This document shows, piece by piece, positions 29,844 to 36,436 of a DNA stretch of 36,436 nucleotides. Source of the DNA: Chloroflexota bacterium. Lineage in GTDB: Bacteria > Chloroflexota > Anaerolineae > Aggregatilineales > Phototrophicaceae. A model generated the notes under the pieces. It saw only the letters and a program-made list of their open reading frames with translations, was not told the DNA's origin and made no database searches. The position numbers were made by a program, and so were the translations under genes. Where the stretch lies: the NCBI GenBank assembly GCA_026707665.1, contig JAPOWK010000110.1, forward strand, positions 1 through 36,436, in the 5' to 3' direction. The stretch's first letter is position 1, and each line of letters begins with the position of its first letter.

Positions 29844-32504
29844 ATGCCCCACTTGAATGAAGTTGGACGCCTTCCCATTCCATCCGACAATTGCGCCATC
29901 GCCATCCGCGATCTGGCCGTGGGCACGCCGGTGCAGTTTACCGATACGAGTTTCAGCCTGTCCCACAACGTGCTGGAGGGGCATCGATTCGCGGTTCGCA
30001 AGATTGAGCGGGGCGACCAACTGACATCCTGGGGGCAGCGTTTTGGCATTGCCGCTCGCGATATCGCGGCCGGCGAGTATGTGATCAACGAGGCGGTGCA
30101 GGTGGAGCTGGCGCGGCGCGATTTGAAGTTTCCCATTCCGCGGCAGCCCAATTTCGACAACCGGATCTCGGCTTATGAATTTGACGAATCCGCATTCCGC
30201 CCGGCGCCACCGCTGGCGCGCCTCCGCGACATGAGATTCTTCGAGGGATATGCCCGGGGCGGCGGCCGCGGCGTCGGCACGCGAAATATGATTGTAGTGC
30301 TGGGCACATCGTCGCTGGTTGCGGGCTTCGTCCGCACGCTGACGCAGATGACGGCGAGCTTGGCCGATGGCTATGACAATGTCGATGGCATCGTGCCGGT
30401 CGCGCATACCGAGGGCGGGCATCGCGACCCGAACAACCGTGAAGTGCTGCTGCGCACGCTGGCCGGCTTCATGACGCACCCCAATGTGGGCGCGGTCGCC
30501 GCGATTGACTTTGGCGGCGAAGCGGTCACCAATGCCGACTTGCGGGATTATCTGCTCAAGCATGACTATCCTCTCGCCGATGTCAAGCACTGTTTCCATT
30601 CCCTATCGACCAGCTTTGAAGCCAACGTGGCTTGGTTCAAGGATCTACTGGCTGAATGGCTGCCGCTGGTCAACAGCGTCGAGCGCAGCCCGCAGCCTTT
30701 GAGCGAGCTCAAGATCGCTCTGCAATGCGGCGGCTCCGATGCCTTTTCCGGCATCAGCGGCAACCCGCTTGCGGCTTGGGTGGCGAAAGAAGTAATTCAC
30801 TATGGCGGCTCGGCGAACCTGGCGGAGACGGACGAACTCATCGGCTCCGAGGCGTATTTGCTGGACAGGGTCGAGCGGGTCGAGTGCGCGCGCAAATTCC
30901 TCCGTATGGTCGAACGCTTCAAGGAACGGGTCGGCTGGCACGGCGAGACAGCGGAAGGCAACCCCTCCGGTGGCAACAAATATCGCGGACTCTACAACAT
31001 TTATTTGAAGTCGCTGGGCGCGGCGGCAAAGCGCCATCCCGATGTGCCGGTGCACGATGTGATCGATTACGGCCAGACGATGACAAGCGGCGGCTTCTAT
31101 TTCATGGATAGCCCGGGCAACGACCTGGAAAGCATCGCCGGGCAGGTGGCCAGCGGCAGCAATATGATTTTCTTCGTCACCGGTAATGGCTCGATCACCA
31201 ATTTCCCCTTCGTGCCCACCATCAAATATGTGACCACGACAGCGCGTTTTAATTTGCTGCGGCAGGACATGGATGTGAATGCCGGCGAGTACCTCGATGG
31301 CAGCCCGCTTGACGAGTTGGGCGCGCGCGCGTTGGACTTGACGGTGGATGTTGCGGGGGGCCAGCCCTCGGCCGGCGAAAAAGCCGGGCACTACCAAGTG
31401 CAGATCTGGCGCGACTGGCAGCAGACGAAGCCCGCCAATGTCACTTTGCTGGCGAACCGTAGTTACTCGAGCCAGCCGATCGCGATTCCCGCTGATGTCG
31501 CCCTGCCACAAGTGCGAATCCCCGCCTATGACGCCAATGGCGAATGGACCACCGAGCGGATTGGCTTGGTCATGCCGACCAGTTTGTGCTCGGGGCAGAT
31601 CGCAAAGATGACGACCGATACGCTCAATGCGCGAGGATTGGGTCAAGCGGCCGGGCTGTCCCGTTTCGCCACCTTGGTGCATACCGAGGGCTGTGGCGGC
31701 AATGTCGTGCCGGAGTACAAAGATATGCAGATCGGATACTTGCAGCACCCCAAGCTGCGTCACGCGCTGCTGCTGGAGCACGGCTGCGAAATCACGCACA
31801 ACAGCTATTTTCGCGGGCTGATGGCCGAGCGTGGACTGGACCCGGAGGCCTTTGGCTGGGCGAGCATTCAATTGGATGGCGGCATTGACGCGGTCATGCG
31901 CAAGATCGTCAATTGGTTCCGTGATCGACTGCGTGATGACGATCCGCCGCGGAAGACCAATGTGGGCTTGGAGGCGCTTCGTGTGGGGCTGCTTTCCCAA
32001 GGCGATGTTCCCGCCGATATTGCCGAGGGGATGGCGAAATTGTGCAAGACGATCGTCGCCGGCGGCGGCACGGTCGTTACATCGGACAAAGACGCTCTGT
32101 TTGCTGGTCCCTTTGCCGCTCGGCTCGGTCTGAATGGAAGCGCGGAAGCGACCTTGGGCTATGGGCAGCGGGCGAAGCGAGCCGGCTTCCACATCATGGC
32201 GAACCCGCGGGGGCATTGGGGCGAAACACTGGCGGGGCTGGGCGCGAGCGGCGTTGAAGTCATGCTGGGATATGTCGAGGGTTTCCTGCTAGCCGGGCAT
32301 CCGCTGGTGCCGGTGCTTCAAGTTAGCGCTGGCGCGGCAACACCCGCTGACCTGGATTGCGCGCTGATGGCGGGCGATGATGTCTCCGGTCGCTTGCTTG
32401 ATCTGCTGGTGGCGACTCTCTCGGGCGAGCATACACCGAAACATCAAGAGATCGGCAACCACGATTTCCAGGTGACCCGCGGCGTGCTAGGCGTCTCTTT
32501 CTAG
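29844..32504 (+). CDS. Double-length UxaA-family (altronate/galactarate dehydratase-like) enzyme
   Basis: An 886-residue protein, almost twice the usual ~500 of UxaA. It has an N-terminal SAF domain (~15-95) and then module A (~133-525), with 'GVGTRN' (143-148), 'CGGSDAFSGISGNPL' (295-309), 'PSGGNKYRGL' (374-383), 'MDSPGND' (421-427), 'TGNGSITNFPFVPTIK' (446-461) and 'DMDVNAG' (475-481). Module B (~572-886) repeats the same fold, with 'HTEGCGGNVV' (613-622), 'LLEHGCE' (643-649), 'GFHIMANPRG' (781-790) and an eroded 'DCALMAGDD'. The family removes water from hexonates using a metal. A lacks the His/Cys motifs (HTEGG and DFGGE instead of HTxGC and GLGCE); B has lost GGSD, GNK and D.NAG. The start ATG follows a distant purine stretch (AGGAAAAGAAAG). 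Confidence 0.88.
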   Translation: MPHLNEVGRLPIPSDNCAIAIRDLAVGTPVQFTDTSFSLSHNVLEGHRFAVRKIERGDQLTSWGQRFGIAARDIAAGEYVINEAVQVELARRDLKFPIPRQPNFDNRISAYEFDESAFRPAPPLARLRDMRFFEGYARGGGRGVGTRNMIVVLGTSSLVAGFVRTLTQMTASLADGYDNVDGIVPVAHTEGGHRDPNNREVLLRTLAGFMTHPNVGAVAAIDFGGEAVTNADLRDYLLKHDYPLADVKHCFHSLSTSFEANVAWFKDLLAEWLPLVNSVERSPQPLSELKIALQCGGSDAFSGISGNPLAAWVAKEVIHYGGSANLAETDELIGSEAYLLDRVERVECARKFLRMVERFKERVGWHGETAEGNPSGGNKYRGLYNIYLKSLGAAAKRHPDVPVHDVIDYGQTMTSGGFYFMDSPGNDLESIAGQVASGSNMIFFVTGNGSITNFPFVPTIKYVTTTARFNLLRQDMDVNAGEYLDGSPLDELGARALDLTVDVAGGQPSAGEKAGHYQVQIWRDWQQTKPANVTLLANRSYSSQPIAIPADVALPQVRIPAYDANGEWTTERIGLVMPTSLCSGQIAKMTTDTLNARGLGQAAGLSRFATLVHTEGCGGNVVPEYKDMQIGYLQHPKLRHALLLEHGCEITHNSYFRGLMAERGLDPEAFGWASIQLDGGIDAVMRKIVNWFRDRLRDDDPPRKTNVGLEALRVGLLSQGDVPADIAEGMAKLCKTIVAGGGTVVTSDKDALFAGPFAARLGLNGSAEATLGYGQRAKRAGFHIMANPRGHWGETLAGLGASGVEVMLGYVEGFLLAGHPLVPVLQVSAGAATPADLDCALMAGDDVSGRLLDLLVATLSGEHTPKHQEIGNHDFQVTRGVLGVSF

Positions 32505-32561
32505 GTCAGTGAATTCGCAGATCCCAACCGTAGGGGCGAGCGGCAAACCCCATCTCCCCGG

Positions 32562-32613
32562 CCCCCTTCCCGAAGGTCTATGTCTACGTGACCCAGCGAG
32601 CTAGGGAAGGGGG
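32562..32613. repeat. Palindromic G/C-run repeat (copy 3)
   Basis: CCCCCTTCCC (32562-32571) and GGGAAGGGGG (32604-32613) are perfect 10-bp inverted arms preceded by CCCCGG. It belongs to the same family as 21.4 and 26.2 kb and lies just after the UxaA-type gene. Confidence 0.75.
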
Positions 32614-32653
32614 AGCGTTATCGCCGCGCCGCTTTTCCTAACCCATCCCGCCA

Positions 32654-32730
32654 CAAATCCCATCTGTACGGGCGAGACTTGTCTCGCCCTCTCCAAATCC
32701 CATCTGTACGGGCGAGCCGGTGGCTCGCCC
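32654..32730. repeat. Tandem 40-bp repeat with GGGCGAG hairpins
   Basis: A 23-base unit (CAAATCCCATCTGTACGGG followed by CGAG) occurs at 32654-32676 and again at 32694-32716. Each copy opens a hairpin: GGGCGAG...CTCGCCC (32670-32689) and GGGCGAGCC-GGT-GGCTCGCCC (32710-32730). A shortened relative (GTAGGGGCGAGCGG) stands at 32530. The 258-bp space between the UxaA gene and the next gene is made of these elements. Confidence 0.75.
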
Positions 32731-32762
32731 GCGCGCGGCGCTGAAACGCCCGCTTTAGGCAT

Positions 32763-33314
32763 TTAGCCGCGCCGGAGAGCCAGGTCGCGCCAAAAGGTCA
32801 CAATGCGCTCGATGAGAATCGCTTCGGTGATGGTGGTCGCATCGAATTCGACAATGTTTCCGACATCGCGGATGCGCCATTCGCGCTGCAGCTCCCCGAT
32901 AGCGCGTGACCGCTCGACCGGGTCGTGATAGCGCGCGCCGAGCGTGAGGTGGATGCGCCGCAGGATGGAATCCAGCGACGCCACCAGACAGACGATAACG
33001 CCGTTGCGCTGCAATTCCGCCAGATGTCCGCTATTGAGCAGGGTATTGCCCGAGACGCGAATCAATGCGCGGCGATGCAGAACGATCTGATCCATGACCT
33101 GCGTTTCGATCGCCTTTAGTCGCCGCTCGCCGTAGAGCTGGCGAATGCTGTCGATGGTAGCGCCGAGCTGGTCTTCAATCTCCCGCTCGACATCAATCAT
33201 CTGCAAGCCCAGCCGCAGCGCCAATTGTTGCGATATCCTGGGTCGATTTGGTTCGAGATAGCCGGTGACGATCAAGTTGAGATCGCCATGCAGGGGGAGT
33301 TCACGCGTTACCAT
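32763..33314 (-). CDS. Shikimate-kinase-like protein lacking the P-loop
   Basis: A 183-residue protein with the outline of a shikimate kinase. 'LIVTGYLEPNRPRISQQLAL' (14-33) stands where AroK has its Walker A loop, but no GxxGxGK[ST] is left. 'RLGLQMIDVEREIEDQLGAT' (34-53) and 'YGERRLKAIE' (61-70) match the shikimate-binding helices, while the glycine-rich GGG motif is replaced by 'IRVSGNTLL'. The later 'CLVASLDSILRRI' resembles the lid region. Without a P-loop Lys it can hardly bind ATP in the normal way, so it may be a pseudo-kinase with a regulatory or binding role. The ATG at 33314 overlaps the end of the HAD gene by 14 bases; the upstream frame extension is antisense to nothing but unsupported. 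Confidence 0.75.
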   Translation of the reverse strand: MVTRELPLHGDLNLIVTGYLEPNRPRISQQLALRLGLQMIDVEREIEDQLGATIDSIRQLYGERRLKAIETQVMDQIVLHRRALIRVSGNTLLNSGHLAELQRNGVIVCLVASLDSILRRIHLTLGARYHDPVERSRAIGELQREWRIRDVGNIVEFDATTITEAILIERIVTFWRDLALRRG

Positions 33315-34077
33315 TGCGCCAGCCGGGGTACCACTCGTCCAGGATCGCCGGCAGTCTCTCCATTGTGCGCAGACGAGGGTGATAAGCAATATGGGCGCCG
33401 TTCGTTTCCATTCGGCTCGTGACTCGCAGAACGGCATTCATACCCACGGAACGCGCGCCGGCGATATCAGCCTCCGGGTTATCGCCGATGAAGACGGTCT
33501 CCTCCGGCGATGTGCCCATCTGTTCCAGCGCGCAGTTGAATATCCGCTTATCGGGCTTGAGGTAGCCGGCGTCCGCGGCCGAAATTCGACAATCGGGGAA
33601 ATACTGAATCAGCCCGTGCCTTTCCAGCTCGGCGTCACGCATTGCCATCGGCTGCGAGGCGTTGGTGACGATGCCAAGTCTGATGCCCGCCTGCTGCAAG
33701 GCTCTCAACATCGGCGGCACATCGGGGAAGACGACTGTGCCTGGCACCACGTTCCAATCATAAGCGCGAATGACATCGTCAACATCCAGACGGTCGATAG
33801 CAACGCCCAGCCCATCCAGCGTTTTCATGAGAATGCTCGGCATGTGCGGGGCGCGCAAAGTGACCCGCGCTTCGGACCATGCCGCGCGCGTCCGCTGCAG
33901 ATAAGTTTCCAGGAGCGATTCTGTCGTGAGCCAATAAGCGCGCGTCTTTTGGAAGACGTGTTCTTGCACATGCGAGAGGCGCGCTGCCTCGATTTCCCGC
34001 CAGCCAAGTTGAACACCGCTCCAATCGACCAGGGTGTCGTCGAAATCGAATAGCGCGCCCTTGAGTTGCGCCGCCAC
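33301..34077 (-). CDS. HAD-family hydrolase (HAD-IA phosphatase)
   Basis: A 258-residue phosphatase. Motif I is DFDDTLVD (11-18) with nucleophile D11 and acid/base D13. Motif II is in 'LGIVTNAS', motif III Lys in 'YLKPDKRIF', and motif IV is 'VFIGDNPEADI'. The cap (about residues 20-105) is helical, as in subfamily IA phosphoglycolate or haloacid-type enzymes. The substrate is unknown. The GTG start is supported by GGAGG ten bases upstream, which is formed by the last codons of the SDR gene; the stop of that gene lies only six bases away. The 3' end overlaps the P-loop-less kinase gene, so all three are one operon. Confidence 0.88.
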   Translation of the reverse strand: MAAQLKGALFDFDDTLVDWSGVQLGWREIEAARLSHVQEHVFQKTRAYWLTTESLLETYLQRTRAAWSEARVTLRAPHMPSILMKTLDGLGVAIDRLDVDDVIRAYDWNVVPGTVVFPDVPPMLRALQQAGIRLGIVTNASQPMAMRDAELERHGLIQYFPDCRISAADAGYLKPDKRIFNCALEQMGTSPEETVFIGDNPEADIAGARSVGMNAVLRVTSRMETNGAHIAYHPRLRTMERLPAILDEWYPGWRNGNA

Positions 34078-34083
34078 GCTCGG

Positions 34084-35313
34084 CTAGCCTCCGGCGCTTT
34101 TGGCGGCGCGTTTCGCCTTGCGTTCGAGCGCGCGTCGGCGCCGTTCTTCGCGCTTGGCTTCGTCTTCATTCCAGGGCGTGGGTCCGTCTGATGTCGGCGG
34201 TGGCGCAGCCGCTTTGACTGGCGCCGGTTCGGGCGCAGCCTGGACTTCGGCGGCGGGCTCAGCTTGGGCCGCGGCTGGCTCGGGCAAAGCGACATCATAG
34301 GCGAAGGATTCAATCGCGGAGCGGGCGGCGTCTTCGTAGCGGTAGAAGCTATCTGCCTGAACCGCGTCCTTCATTCGCCAGACGAGCGCGGTCGTTTCCA
34401 GGCCGCTTTCGACGCTTTCATGCCGCGGCTGCCAGGCGAAGCGCTCTCTGATCTGGCTGCTGTCGATGATAATCTCACGCGCCATTAGCTTGTCGCGCAG
34501 GGACTGCTCGCGCAGCATGGACAGGAATCCGCTGGAAGCGAAACGCGGTTCACTCAAGCCGAGGGCGCTGCTAACCGCGGCGCTGAATTCGTCAGGACTG
34601 GCTGCTGCATTGGCGGCGGCGTTGATCATCTCGATGCCATCGGGTTCGGAATCCGTTTCCAGCAGGGACGCTATCGCCGAAGCCAAATCGTCTTCGTGGA
34701 TCCAGGACGCGGGCCGGTCGCCGGGGGTGAGGCGCCGCGAGCCTTTGATGGCCTCAGCGAGCGCGGCCGTGGCGGCGCTGTGTCCGCCGTAGATATAGCC
34801 GCTGCGGATAAGGTAGCCATTTAAGCCGCTCTCGCGCGCGCATGCCTCGGCTGCCAGCATCGGCGCGTAGACCCGGTCATGCGCGTCATGGTCGCCTTCT
34901 TTGGCGGCGCCCTGTCCAGCGTCGTAGAGATAGCCGAAGCTGAGCGATACGAAGCGCTTCACCCGATGCTCTTTCGCCGCCTCGGTCACCGCCGCGCTGT
35001 ACTCAACGAGCTGGTCAGCGCAGCTGGCATATTCAGCCGCGGCATGGGGCGCGCCGCCGAAGTATTGCGGGCCGGCATGGACCACGGCATCGGCCTTGGT
35101 CATCTGCAAGATGCTCAGGATTTCGCTGGCGCGGGCCAGATCGGGGAAGACGGGCAACGCGCCCGCTATCCGCACCGCCAAGGCGCCGTCAGCATCGCAG
35201 GCGGTCGCCGCGACTTTGTGTCCGCGTTGCAGCAAGGCGCGCGCCGTCGCCAAGCCGGCTCCTTCCGCGCCGCCGGTCACCAGAATGTTCAATGCTTGAG
35301 TCGCTTCTGCCAT
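34084..35313 (-). CDS. Extended SDR (NAD-dependent epimerase-like) protein with charged tail
   Basis: A 409-residue protein with a Rossmann start 'ILVTGGAEGAGLATARALL' (10-28). 'ADAVVHAGP' follows, and 'VKRFVSLSFGYLYDAG' is the usual strand-4/5 region. In place of the catalytic YxxxK, 'YAPMLAAE' has Tyr but no Lys, so normal SDR oxidoreduction is doubtful. 'YLIRSGYIYG' and 'SWIHEDDLASAI' are typical of extended SDRs. The C-terminal ~75 residues are Ala/Pro-rich and then strongly basic (KREERRRRALERKAKRAAK). The likely role is a binding protein or an atypical epimerase. It is the first gene of an operon with the HAD and kinase-like genes. Confidence 0.82.
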   Translation of the reverse strand: MAEATQALNILVTGGAEGAGLATARALLQRGHKVAATACDADGALAVRIAGALPVFPDLARASEILSILQMTKADAVVHAGPQYFGGAPHAAAEYASCADQLVEYSAAVTEAAKEHRVKRFVSLSFGYLYDAGQGAAKEGDHDAHDRVYAPMLAAEACARESGLNGYLIRSGYIYGGHSAATAALAEAIKGSRRLTPGDRPASWIHEDDLASAIASLLETDSEPDGIEMINAAANAAASPDEFSAAVSSALGLSEPRFASSGFLSMLREQSLRDKLMAREIIIDSSQIRERFAWQPRHESVESGLETTALVWRMKDAVQADSFYRYEDAARSAIESFAYDVALPEPAAAQAEPAAEVQAAPEPAPVKAAAPPPTSDGPTPWNEDEAKREERRRRALERKAKRAAKSAGG

Positions 35314-35567
35314 CGCTTCATCTCTCTCAGGCTGGGATAACAGTCGACATTATGCCACAGGTTGGATTGGTTTGGCACGGGACTCTTGGCTTCTTGATGG
35401 CAGCGTCTAGTCTGCTGCGCTGACCTTGCGCACAGGCCCGCATCAATGCCAAAGGAAATAACTCACGCAGCTCGCTATGGCGGTCTTGCTCGAGCCATCA
35501 GGGTGGCCGCCACTGTGGTCGCCGCAAATGGATGTGACGACATCGCAACGCGCCTTCTAATCTCGCG

Positions 35568-35573
35568 TATAAT
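35568..35573 (+). promoter_or_regulatory. Candidate -10 element before the 2TM gene
   Basis: A perfect TATAAT lies 28 bp before the ATG at 35601 and 18 bp before its GGAGGG ribosome site. No clear -35 is seen. The 288 bp between the SDR start and this ATG hold no other feature I can support. Confidence 0.4.
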
Positions 35574-35600
35574 AACCAGGTCAGCGCCGCGGAGGGATGT

Positions 35601-35627
35601 ATGTCGCGCAAACACAAGGGAAATTAA
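35601..35627 (+). other. Eight-codon open frame with strong ribosome site, in frame with the 2TM gene
   Basis: ATG at 35601 follows GGAGGG (35591-35596) by four bases and encodes MSRKHKGN, then TAA. The frame continues after this TAA straight into the 2TM protein (next codons give RRWLTASN). It is either a leader peptide or the true start of the 2TM gene split by a nonsense mutation or sequence error. Confidence 0.5.
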
Positions 35628-35636
35628 CGCCGTTGG

Positions 35637-36107
35637 TTGACAGCCTCGAATCTCTTAGTGGCGCATGTGGCCTTTCATGTCATCTTTGTTTTTGGATACT
35701 GGTTTTCTGTTATAGCGAGTTTGAGCTTTTCAGGTCTTGACTTCCTTGAAAATCATCTGCTTGCATTCTTGACAGACGCAGCTTCCAATCATCTTGCCCT
35801 GCTGCTTGTCCTCATCATACATACGCTTGTCTTTGTCGCGAACCGGTGGCGGAAGCAAAGAAAGCAAGGCGGCGAAATCAGCCAGTACAATGAGGAGTTC
35901 GGCCACTTGACGGCCGAAGAAAAATTGGAGCTGCTTCTGGATGAGGTGGTCGAATTGCGCGAAGCTATGCACGATCGCGAAGTCGTCAATCAAACGCGCA
36001 ATCCCGATTTGGCGGCGCAGCGTCTGCGTGAACGCGATCAAGAAGCAGAAGAAGAGATGATCCTCCTTGACGAATACCAAGAAGAGAAGGCGAGAGAGGG
36101 ATCGTGA
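35637..36107 (+). CDS. 2TM-domain-like membrane protein with acidic coiled-coil tail
   Basis: A ~156-residue protein with two hydrophobic segments (about residues 6-31 and 47-69). Its basic cytoplasmic turn 'NRWRKQRKQGG' is followed by a charged coiled coil ('EEKLELLLDEVVELREAMHD', then Glu/Arg-rich to the end). The layout resembles 2TM-domain proteins of bacteria. Those usually start with basic residues and an Arg-Arg-Trp/Phe before helix one; exactly those residues lie upstream of the TTG start used here, behind an in-frame TAA. No ribosome site precedes TTG 35637. The last bases overlap the next gene by GTGA. The function is unknown. Confidence 0.6.
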   Translation: MTASNLLVAHVAFHVIFVFGYWFSVIASLSFSGLDFLENHLLAFLTDAASNHLALLLVLIIHTLVFVANRWRKQRKQGGEISQYNEEFGHLTAEEKLELLLDEVVELREAMHDREVVNQTRNPDLAAQRLRERDQEAEEEMILLDEYQEEKAREGS

Positions 36108-36367
36108 CCGGCGAATCTCCGACAAGCTGGATTTGGCCGGACGAGGCTAGCGGCGGCGTCAAGGGCGCGCGCTTGAACCTGGCCCATGGACTGGTCGAAT
36201 GGGTTGAGCAGCCGGGCTGCGCCTGCGGCAATGCCATTGCCAGCCAAACAGTCACGGACTTTCGCGAGCAGGGACCGATGGAAACGCCGCCGGCTGATGT
36301 CCTAGAAGAAATGCGCAACGCAATCCGCGCAGCGCCGTCTATTGACAGTCCGCGCGGTCGGGGTTAA
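36104..36367 (+). CDS. Small hypothetical protein coupled to the 2TM gene
   Basis: An 87-residue protein starting with GTG inside the GTGA overlap with the preceding stop, a classic coupled start. It has a central 'GLVEWVEQPGCACGNAIASQ' with two Cys close together, and a helical C-terminus ('ADVLEEMRNAIRAAP'). I do not recognise a family. The Cys-x-Cys could bind metal but is too short for a firm call. Its last codons contain the -35 of the following tRNA promoter. Confidence 0.55.
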   Translation: MTGESPTSWIWPDEASGGVKGARLNLAHGLVEWVEQPGCACGNAIASQTVTDFREQGPMETPPADVLEEMRNAIRAAPSIDSPRGRG

Positions 36368-36370
36368 TAT
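36342..36370 (+). promoter_or_regulatory. Promoter of tRNA-Ala
   Basis: A perfect TTGACA (36342-36347) and TAATAT (36365-36370) lie 17 bp apart. The -35 lies inside the end of the preceding CDS. Transcription would start a few bases before the tRNA. Confidence 0.65.
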
Positions 36371-36382
36371 AGCGCGTCGCAG

Positions 36383-36436
36383 GGGCCTGTAGCTCAGTTG
36401 GGAGAGCGCCACAATGGCATTGTGGAAGTCAGGGGT
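36383..36436 (+). tRNA. tRNA-Ala (anticodon GGC), 3' end cut by window edge
   Basis: The first 54 positions fit a tRNA. The 5' acceptor strand is GGGCCTG, then TA, a D arm GCTC...GAGC, and an anticodon stem CCACA/TGTGG around loop ATGGCAT with anticodon GGC (36416-36418). The A32-U38 loop pair and G3 are usual for tRNA-Ala(GGC). The T arm begins AGGGGT at the edge. The acceptor partner strand and CCA lie outside. Confidence 0.9.

Noticed and set aside
30645..32216. A 523-codon minus-strand open frame over the UxaA-type gene
   Set aside because: Antisense shadow; family motifs are only on the plus strand.
32654..32730. CRISPR-like repeat
   Set aside because: Only two units, the intervening sequence is part of a hairpin, and no cas genes are near.
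35446..35640. A 64-codon open frame in the space before the 2TM gene
   Set aside because: No ribosome site, no recognisable features, and it overlaps the better-supported start region of the 2TM gene in another frame.
35597..35743. A 48-codon frame from the ATG at 35597
   Set aside because: The ATG touches the GGAGGG with no spacing, and the product is Cys-rich and featureless; the frame from 35601 continues into a real membrane protein.

Overview
The window looks like a chromosomal segment of an uncultured bacterium, most likely of the phylum Chloroflexota (inferred, not proven). The reasons are the set of ClpC-type ATPases beside groESL, a ribosomal protein S1 with a long acidic N-terminal extension, an F420/FMN-type PPOX protein, a HpsN-type dehydrogenase, and intergenic GC-rich palindromes. 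The coding sequence is GC-rich, ribosome binding sites are of the GGAGG type, and GTG/TTG starts are used. No insertion sequence, phage gene, rRNA gene or CRISPR array is visible.

Region 1 (1-12.6 kb) is a protein quality-control island. The end of groES and a complete groEL lie on the plus strand, followed by a terminator and a small coiled-coil gene. On the minus strand lie a polytopic membrane protein, clpC, a stand-alone Clp N-domain protein with three N-domain-like repeats, a ribosomal protein S1 homologue and a second ClpC/ClpB-like ATPase with an acidic tail. Good sigma-70-type promoters precede clpC and the S1 gene. The second ATPase gene is preceded by overlapping inverted repeats that look like an operator.

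Region 2 (12.6-19.4 kb) starts with a two-gene toxin-antitoxin-like operon: an XRE regulator fused to an ImmA/IrrE metallopeptidase, then a PemK/MazF toxin. A glycan-type cluster follows: a flippase and a GT4 glycosyltransferase on the minus strand, and a divergent FolC-like Mur ligase and a methyltransferase on the plus strand.

Region 3 (19.4-26 kb) has a cupin/MetE-like gene pair and a histidinol-dehydrogenase paralogue of the sulfopropanediol dehydrogenase (HpsN) type, both suggesting small-molecule catabolism. Next are a VapBC45-like DUF433/DUF5615 module, an RDD membrane protein, and a small conserved gene overlapping nadE.

Region 4 (26-36.4 kb) holds a PPOX protein, an exported CARDB-like membrane protein, a uracil-DNA-glycosylase-fold protein and an EthD-like protein. 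It also holds a double-length UxaA-type dehydratase whose two modules have each lost different parts of the active site. A three-gene operon follows (SDR epimerase, HAD phosphatase, shikimate-kinase-like protein without a P-loop). The window ends with a 2TM protein whose apparent start is separated from the frame by a stop codon, a small hypothetical gene, and a tRNA-Ala(GGC) cut by the window edge. Intergenic spaces at 21.4, 26.0-26.2, 29.7 and 32.5-32.7 kb carry at least three families of palindromic or direct repeats.
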